DNA from: Tritrichomonas musculus
Lineage: Eukaryota; Parabasalia; Tritrichomonadida; Tritrichomonadidae
Reading direction: 5' to 3'
NCBI GenBank assembly: GCA_039105265.1
Contig: JAPFFF010000012.1
Span: forward strand, 3,534,001 to 3,598,000
DNA: 64,000 nucleotides
The position numbers and the translations under genes were made by a program. The notes under the pieces are model-generated. The model worked only from the letters and a program-made list of their open reading frames with translations, was not told the DNA's origin and did not search any database. Every line of letters begins with the position of its first letter. Position 1 is the first letter of the stretch. This document shows positions 58,467 to 64,000 of the stretch, piece by piece.

Positions 58467-58973
58467 ATGTCTGGAACTCTCCGACAAGCTCGTATACTGT
58501 CATCAGAAGCAAAAAGCAAGAACAATACATCAATTTCGCAAGAACAGAATACCAATATCCAAATAAATTACCCTAATGTCCCTCAACTTAACGCCTCAAA
58601 AACAGTCTCTCGAAGCAATTCGCTGTCTGATTTAAAGAACTACAATCAGCTTGACTCCCTCGAGCAAAAAAATAAATTTCTTGAAATGCTCGTTTCTGTC
58701 TATGAGGACAATCCACTAAAAGTGAATGCTTATCTCGTTTGTAATACCACATCTCTCATGAATATGATTAAACTCTTGACCGACGCAGATAAAGTCGAAT
58801 TAGTATTGGACGAAGATATTGCCTGTAATTCCTGTTGTTCCTCCGATAAATTGATATATATTTCGAAGATTCTCATAACGAAAAACAACAAGACAGAAGA
58901 CATGAAATATGCCTACAATGACATCTACTCACAGTTCATAAAATATGGTGTATCACTCAAAATATGTGTTTAA
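58467..58973 (+). CDS. Conserved 168-aa fibre-neighbour protein
   Basis: The S/N/Q-rich N-terminus (about 60 residues) is followed by a globular half with the pattern LVCNTTSLMNMIKLLTDADK, VELVLDED, CNSCCSSDKLIYISKILITK and a final hydrophobic strand (VSLKICV). The element 1 protein at 23389-23916 has the same layout. Its end overlaps the end of the convergent fibre-like gene by 4 bp. Repeated association with the fibre gene in two diverged Polintons suggests a joint role. Function unknown. Confidence 0.65.
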   Translation: MSGTLRQARILSSEAKSKNNTSISQEQNTNIQINYPNVPQLNASKTVSRSNSLSDLKNYNQLDSLEQKNKFLEMLVSVYEDNPLKVNAYLVCNTTSLMNMIKLLTDADKVELVLDEDIACNSCCSSDKLIYISKILITKNNKTEDMKYAYNDIYSQFIKYGVSLKICV

Positions 58974-61900
58974 GATTTGAAAATAGCCAATATATGCTCG
59001 TTTATTTTTGCACTTACTTTGCCCACAATACTTTGTTGAATCTTTAAAGTCATGGCATAATCCTCGTCCAAAATTCTTCCGTCATATAGAATTACATCTC
59101 CTATTTGATACAAATTGGCGTCATCGACATAAAATAAATAGTCTCCGTGTGTTGCGAATTTGACGCATCCGTTTTCTGAATCTACCTCTACAATGACACC
59201 AACAAATTCCTTCCATGAACCGTCTATGATTACAGAGCAAATACAGTCTGTGGTGTCTTCTGCTGTCGAACTGACGAACATATTTTTTTGTTGGTCTCTT
59301 CTGTACACATGACCTGATAAAAATACCGGTTTTCCAATCTTATAGTCCGATATTTCTTCGCCCGCTTCTATCGGGGCATAATGAGTAATTGTATTTGAGC
59401 CGTTTGATGTTATTTTACCGTCGACATGAAGATCCCTACTAATATTTGTAGGTTTAGATAAATATATTGCGTCTTTTGACATCGATATTATATTATCAGA
59501 CATATATAAACCTAATGCTATTCTAGTTTCGGTTGAAGAATAATGATAAAATCTAATAACTCCACAATCATAGTCTCTCGTTTCTTCGCCAAAATATATT
59601 TTACACACACTTGCTTTACTATGATTAAGTATAGAAAAAGGAGCGATTTCAGTAGTGTTTATGTTTATTGAGCCATCGTTTTTTGCCCAATATTTTCCAT
59701 CACATTCTGATTCCGTCAAATATTTATCAGTTTCGGTTTTGTACAAATCAGTGCTTATTTCTACTTTATCTTTATTAATCGCTATTATTTTTGAACTATT
59801 CAAGTATAACGATAATTTTGGAATATTATTTTTTAATTCATACAATATTTCGCTCTTATTTGCCAAATCTAATCCAAAATTTATAAGCGCTTGTTTTGCT
59901 GAACTTGATGAATAAATATCAAATATATTTAAGTCAGAACCTTTTATCATAACTCGTCCAGCAACTACTAACTGGTCTCTTATTGTTGTTTTATATTTTT
60001 GAGATTTATATGTGCAGTTTATCATATCGGCATCTTTATATTGTATCATAAATTCTTCAGTATAAGGCGCATATCTTAATGTGACATAACTATTTTCGTT
60101 ACATAATCTTATATCTGGATAATATGGATTATTCACTATTAGCGATGGAGAATTATTTGTAAAAGTAGTAGATATCGATAATGAACCATCATCATTTTTC
60201 TCTACATAGCCCGATAAGTCGACAGGTTCTGGAATCTCACTTTTTAACGCATATTTATCGTCACATTCTTTAATTTTATCAAGTAAGTTATAATACATTT
60301 TCATAGATGATTTCTCACTTAATACTTCATAATCTTTTGCTTCATCAATATCATTTAACGTCATTGTTTCATAATCTTCAATTTTAAATCTATAGCTTCT
60401 TGTAGTTTCATCTTTTAATACAGCGGCTTCTATAATCATATCTTGAAAAATTTCCCAAATATATCGTAAAATTAATAGTGATGATAATACATTGTTGTCA
60501 TTAACAGCTTCATGAATATTATTAAAGAATATTTCCTTATCCTCATCATATATTTTTTCATCTTTAAGTATTTCGATATTATTGTTTGTTAAATCACTTT
60601 TCTGAGCAAAATTATTTTTTACGAAATTTATGTTTGGAATACAATATTCGTCATAAACTTCAGGTTCGTATGAATAACTTACAGACTCTAGGTCCACAAC
60701 ATAATTTCCGTTATATCTGAATGTTCCACCGTAATAGAAAAAGTATATAGAAAAAGTATTTTCGCCTTTCTTGTAATGATAATATTCCGCGTCTTCACTA
60801 TCATACAAATATTCTCCTGAAATATCTTCATTATTACAAGAGCCTTTCACAAAAAGTGATGATTTCTTTAATATGTCGCATAAATCTCTATCCAAATTTG
60901 TGATATAAGTTCTTTTATCCTCATCATTTGTTGTTCCATTTACGAATTTTGTAGCGATTGATAATTCTTGAGATATTTTCTCAGTTGATAATATATCTGT
61001 TTTTAACACATATTTTCCATCCGCTTCTTCCTTTGAAATATATCCCGATAAATCGACTGTTTTGAGCTGTTTCATATGATTATCTATCAATTTTTTGACT
61101 GCCTTTGCTGTAATCAGCTGTTTGTTAGTCAGTTCTTCGCCCAACAAAATCGGTTTCTGTTCTCTTGTCATCGACATAATCCAAGCAGCTGAAGGACAAT
61201 TTTCTGCATATACATCTAAATACGGAACATTTATCCGAAAATCTTCATACTCTCCGTCTATTTTAATCTCCTCATTGTCATCAACTCCATAGCAAAGATA
61301 TCGGAAACATTTCTTGTCAAACGCCTCTATTTCTTCAATAAATTCCAGCGCTGTTCGAATCTCTCTTGGAGCAGCAAGAACATCAACGTCCCGAACTATC
61401 GCCTCCGCTCCTTCCGAAACCTCTTCACCAGCAAAACAAAATCTTTTTACCTTTGATATTCCCTCTGCCGCCAACGATAAAAGCGCCTTTGGACCGCCGA
61501 CAAAATTTACTGTGGCACCAGCTATACACACAACATCTTTGATATAATTAAACCAATTTGTCTTGTTTTTCATATCGTTTAGTTGTTTTTGGAGGTTTGA
61601 ATAAAGATTTTGCAGCTCAGATATTCTATTATTTGCTATATCTACTGTATTTCCCAAAGAATTTAGAACAAAAAGATGAGACTCAATATTTTCCCCAATA
61701 ACGACGCCAGAAGTCTGTATATTACAGTTTGTGTATAAAGTACTGCATGCTTCAGGTCTTGGTACGACAGAATAATACCCACATCCTGCTAGAAACTCAA
61801 AAGTATTTCCTCCTTCTTCATACGAAACATCTGGTATCGGAAAAATTACTTCTTTGTCAGAGGGCATATAAAGTATCAGGCCGTAAGGAGGATTCCCAAT

Positions 61901-62491
61901 ATCTATTCGGCTATTGTAGTGGAAAGGAATATATTTATAACAATTTTCTGAAACAACTTTATAGCACGATTCTGACTCATAACTGCTATGAGAATACCCA
62001 AATTCAGAGGTATATTCTATTCCGTTTATATTTAGACTTGCCGAAAAATTACATGACTCCTTCTTGGTACATTTCAGTAGAACACTCCAATATCCGTCTT
62101 TATCTTCGTATTTTGCCACTTCGCAATCGTTAAATGTACAAAGTCCTTTCTCAACAATGACTTCAAAAGGATTTTTGTCGGAATAATTATGTATCCAATT
62201 CCTTAGGACGTATCGATTTGTGTCGTTTTGCTCAATGAAAATTCCTTGATATGTATGCTTGAAGAACTCAGTTTCTCCTTTGATTGATTTGGAGCCAGGA
62301 ATATTGTATGACAAATTATTGCCGACCCATTCATTATTTTGCTTTGTGAGTTTGAAATCTGTACCAAATACCTCATCATGGAACTCAAAAGTTTGTCCAT
62401 CTAAGAGCTTGTCAAATTCTTCTGTTCCGGGAATATAGCCCCAATCAGCATAATAATATTGTTCATTTTCTGTGCAGCCAAACGACTTCAT
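58970..62491 (-). CDS. Fibre-like protein of Polinton element 2
   Basis: This 1173-aa product is counted from the ATG at 62491. Its first 300 residues match the duplicated block of the element 1 giant protein (FGTDFKLTKQNNEWVGNNLS compares with FGHTWSLIWDGHSWTGNNV; GYYSVVPRPEACSTLYTNCN with QQFYEVSPNPNASTTLYTD). A short coiled coil (LQNLYSNLQKQLNDMKN) and a glycine/alanine-rich stretch follow. The C-terminal 700 residues are beta-rich, with several KYVLKTD/KYALKSE linker motifs (KSEIPEPVDLS, which also occurs in element 1 as KSEIPEPVDLT). These modular repeats are typical of phage- and virus-like receptor-binding fibres. Function is inferred. Confidence 0.7.
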   Translation of the reverse strand: MKSFGCTENEQYYYADWGYIPGTEEFDKLLDGQTFEFHDEVFGTDFKLTKQNNEWVGNNLSYNIPGSKSIKGETEFFKHTYQGIFIEQNDTNRYVLRNWIHNYSDKNPFEVIVEKGLCTFNDCEVAKYEDKDGYWSVLLKCTKKESCNFSASLNINGIEYTSEFGYSHSSYESESCYKVVSENCYKYIPFHYNSRIDIGNPPYGLILYMPSDKEVIFPIPDVSYEEGGNTFEFLAGCGYYSVVPRPEACSTLYTNCNIQTSGVVIGENIESHLFVLNSLGNTVDIANNRISELQNLYSNLQKQLNDMKNKTNWFNYIKDVVCIAGATVNFVGGPKALLSLAAEGISKVKRFCFAGEEVSEGAEAIVRDVDVLAAPREIRTALEFIEEIEAFDKKCFRYLCYGVDDNEEIKIDGEYEDFRINVPYLDVYAENCPSAAWIMSMTREQKPILLGEELTNKQLITAKAVKKLIDNHMKQLKTVDLSGYISKEEADGKYVLKTDILSTEKISQELSIATKFVNGTTNDEDKRTYITNLDRDLCDILKKSSLFVKGSCNNEDISGEYLYDSEDAEYYHYKKGENTFSIYFFYYGGTFRYNGNYVVDLESVSYSYEPEVYDEYCIPNINFVKNNFAQKSDLTNNNIEILKDEKIYDEDKEIFFNNIHEAVNDNNVLSSLLILRYIWEIFQDMIIEAAVLKDETTRSYRFKIEDYETMTLNDIDEAKDYEVLSEKSSMKMYYNLLDKIKECDDKYALKSEIPEPVDLSGYVEKNDDGSLSISTTFTNNSPSLIVNNPYYPDIRLCNENSYVTLRYAPYTEEFMIQYKDADMINCTYKSQKYKTTIRDQLVVAGRVMIKGSDLNIFDIYSSSSAKQALINFGLDLANKSEILYELKNNIPKLSLYLNSSKIIAINKDKVEISTDLYKTETDKYLTESECDGKYWAKNDGSININTTEIAPFSILNHSKASVCKIYFGEETRDYDCGVIRFYHYSSTETRIALGLYMSDNIISMSKDAIYLSKPTNISRDLHVDGKITSNGSNTITHYAPIEAGEEISDYKIGKPVFLSGHVYRRDQQKNMFVSSTAEDTTDCICSVIIDGSWKEFVGVIVEVDSENGCVKFATHGDYLFYVDDANLYQIGDVILYDGRILDEDYAMTLKIQQSIVGKVSAKINEHILAIFKS

Positions 62492-62565
62492 CTCATAGAA
62501 ATTCGGTAAAGGAGAAGTATAAAGTTTGAGACAATTTTCTGCATCGATATTATTACATTTGATAT

Positions 62566-63165
62566 TTATGAGGTTAGATTCTTGTTTGAAATATATTGCT
62601 TAACCTTTCCTGTAAAGTTTATTTTCATAAAACCAGAAGTAAAGAGGTCAAAAGGATTATCAAGAGATTCCTTACTCATATAAATTCGGGCAGATAATTC
62701 GTTTTCAATATAGGAAATTGCGTTATTTGAGTCGATTTTGGGATTCGTAAATTTGCCTGTTTTTGTGTCTATTTTTGCTTCCCCAAATGTTGAACAGTTT
62801 ATTGTAAAAACATTTCCTGAATAGTCAGATGGAATATCTATTTTAATTTCCAAAATATTGTATTCGTCATTTTCTGCTTTCGACAAGGAGTTTAAATCAA
62901 GGGAATAGGCGTCAAGACCATCTTCATATGATAATTCATTAACTGAGTCAGGGGACATTTCCAAAGAGGTTATTCGTTCTTCATGATTGATGAGCTGAGA
63001 TTTCAGAGAGATTCCTCCCAAATTTATATCTCCTCCAACGGTCAAATCTTGTTCGATATCAGCTGTTTTGGCGTTTATTTCATCACAGTTTATTGAGGAA
63101 GGATTCTTTGAGCCACCTATAAATGCACCGTCTAAAGCGTTCTGTTTAGTCAGTATTGCTGTCAT
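62566..63165 (-). CDS. 200-aa structural-type protein upstream of the fibre gene
   Basis: I place the start at the ATG at 63165 (MTAILTKQNALDGAF); an in-frame ATG at 63192 would overlap the divergent gene. The N-terminal part has the repeated strand pattern INAKTADIEQDLTVGGDINLG, common in phage tail fibre proteins. The rest is beta-rich with serine/asparagine content (YSGNVFTINCSTFGEAKIDT). It is in line with the fibre gene (58970-62491) and probably belongs to the same virion module. Family not recognised. Confidence 0.55.
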   Translation of the reverse strand: MTAILTKQNALDGAFIGGSKNPSSINCDEINAKTADIEQDLTVGGDINLGGISLKSQLINHEERITSLEMSPDSVNELSYEDGLDAYSLDLNSLSKAENDEYNILEIKIDIPSDYSGNVFTINCSTFGEAKIDTKTGKFTNPKIDSNNAISYIENELSARIYMSKESLDNPFDLFTSGFMKINFTGKVKQYISNKNLTS

Positions 63166-63179
63166 TTTTCTCAAAATAA

Positions 63180-63512
63180 ATGCCAAAGACATACTTCATT
63201 ACCAAAAAGTACAACAATATTTTACCCTCAGAATTCACAAATTCATTGAATAAACGATATATTTCCTTCCAATATTGTCGAGCTACTTGTAATGGATATC
63301 TGGACGGAGAAACAGAAATGCACGCTTCATTTATTCAAAGAGATGAGTACGAAGATTCTCTTGTCTGGTACGCCAATTTGACTCCTCCGGACGATAATAG
63401 GAAATACGAATTTGTCGGGACAAAAAGAGAGTTTAGGATATGGTTTACAGACGCAGAAGGGAACGAAATAAAGCCTGATAACTTCACTGTTTTCTTGAAG
63501 TTAGAGTATTGA
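63180..63512 (+). CDS. 110-aa protein, divergent partner of the fibre module
   Basis: The product is small and beta-rich (KRYISFQYCRATCNGYLDGE, EFRIWFTDAEG, FTVFLKLEY), consistent with a single beta-sandwich. It holds the same place relative to the fibre module as the candidate minor capsid protein does in element 1, namely divergent with a 14-bp gap between start codons. It could be a penton-type or decoration protein, but it is much shorter than the element 1 protein and I cannot align them with confidence. Confidence 0.5.
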   Translation: MPKTYFITKKYNNILPSEFTNSLNKRYISFQYCRATCNGYLDGETEMHASFIQRDEYEDSLVWYANLTPPDDNRKYEFVGTKREFRIWFTDAEGNEIKPDNFTVFLKLEY

Positions 63513-63573
63513 GTATGCGCAAGTATTGATACAAAAAAATATTTTTTTAGATGAGGTCATAAGGACAAAGTCC

Positions 63574-64000
63574 CTAGGACTGTAAGTCATACTGTTTCTT
63601 GAAATTGGCATAATAAACACTGATATTTTGTCCATTATTATCTGTCATATGGACATATTTCAAACCATTTTTTGATTCAATAACATGGAGTTTTCTGTAT
63701 TGAATTCCGTTATAGAAATAGAAAATGTCGTTATGAAAATAGTAATTTTCGATTTCATGTTTTCCCTTTTTTGTTGAATAATCTGTCAGTTTTATTGCTT
63801 CATCTGGAATATCATCTAAATACTCGTATACCACTCCTTTACATGATGATTTATTTTTTTGATTTTGTGAAGGAGTTGCCCAACGAAGATTTTCGAGATG
63901 ATAATTTTGCTTATTTTTGTCGCGATGGTCTACTTGAATTTTATGTTCTGGATCATCATTTTGTATAAATTGTTTTGCGATAATAACATGTTTGAAATAT
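63574..64000 (-). CDS. HNH nuclease-like protein, continues beyond the window
   Basis: The frame is open from its stop at 63574 to the window edge, so its start lies outside. The visible 142 residues hold the HNH core (VDHRDKNKQNYHLENLRW, then TPSQNQKNK) and a C-terminal strand repeat (IQYRKLHVIESKNGLKYVH). The latter matches EQYRKIRVTKENKVKLWDIN of the element 1 HNH protein (24230-24775). The core here is closer to the usual phage HNH consensus than in element 1. It presumably nicks or cuts DNA. Confidence 0.75.
   Translation of the reverse strand, partial: YFKHVIIAKQFIQNDDPEHKIQVDHRDKNKQNYHLENLRWATPSQNQKNKSSCKGVVYEYLDDIPDEAIKLTDYSTKKGKHEIENYYFHNDIFYFYNGIQYRKLHVIESKNGLKYVHMTDNNGQNISVYYANFKKQYDLQS

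Larger units (their letters stand above)
52533..64000. mobile_element. Maverick/Polinton, element 2, left 11.5 kb, runs off the window
   Basis: The element starts AGTAGTATAT at 52533, in the same AGTAG style as element 1, inside a decayed transposase gene. Parts seen are family B DNA polymerase, rve integrase, a small basic protein, a conserved fibre-neighbour protein, a fibre-like protein, two further small proteins and an HNH protein at the window edge. Capsid and ATPase genes would be expected further right. Its proteins are clearly diverged from those of element 1 and its gene order differs (the integrase follows the polymerase directly), so it is a separate lineage. Whether it is whole cannot be judged. 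Sequence between 52533 and the first gene (52882) is presumably terminal repeat. Confidence 0.88.

Overview
The window reads as trichomonad (parabasalid) genomic DNA, most like Tritrichomonas or Trichomonas. Host genes are short and intron-poor in appearance and are separated by very AT-rich spacers. Many stop codons are followed by an A run (TAAA), matching the UAAA poly(A) signal known in trichomonads. The protein families also fit: Pmp-like beta-helix surface proteins, a DUF3447/ankyrin protein fused to BspA-type leucine-rich repeats, TPR co-chaperones, KilA-N proteins, mariner-like DNA transposons and Maverick/Polinton elements. The species is an inference.

Layout. 1-2287 is a broken Pmp-like surface protein gene. 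2469-4454 is a beta-helix protein with two RING fingers. 4455-8318 holds no gene. 8319-31894 is a Polinton (element 1) that looks whole: long terminal inverted repeats (TIRs) each carrying the same acidic 123-aa gene, a protein-primed type DNA polymerase B, KilA-N and bZIP-like proteins, a candidate minor capsid protein, a 2267-aa fibre-like protein, an HNH protein, a candidate major capsid protein, a packaging ATPase and an integrase. 31991-34332 is a mariner-like non-autonomous element with 41-bp TIRs and a TA duplication; it carries a 27-bp minisatellite and an ankyrin-gene-like fragment. 35595-38081 is a Myb-like/WD40 gene. 38293-39576 holds two small inverted-repeat elements, one with another nested in it. 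39935-42289 is the ankyrin/LRR fusion gene. 42402-43298 is a second mariner-like non-autonomous element. 43466-44854 is an STI1/Hop-like gene and 44941-45011 a tRNA-Gly(GCC).

45324-49383 is a composite transposon: two identical 961-bp direct repeats, each with 18-bp TIRs, surround a 658-aa DDE-like transposase gene. A 7-bp duplication (TAACAAA) flanks the whole unit, not the single copies. 49411-50942 has two paralogous C2-like genes. 51371-52532 is a decayed Tc1/mariner-like transposon, cut at 52533 by the left end of a second Polinton (element 2). Element 2 runs off the right edge and has its own DNA polymerase, integrase, fibre-like and HNH genes.

The two Polintons are different lineages but share gene neighbourhoods. 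In both, the fibre-like gene is tail-to-tail with one conserved small gene, and divergent gene pairs have start codons only 14-17 bp apart. Element 1 has a recurrent TATTTTT motif about 10-14 nt upstream of many start codons. It also has a gene-free kilobase (13517-14654) with perfect palindromes set in repeated units, and a segment shared with the promoter region of the TIR gene. These signals, together with the composite transposon, are the least explained parts of the window.
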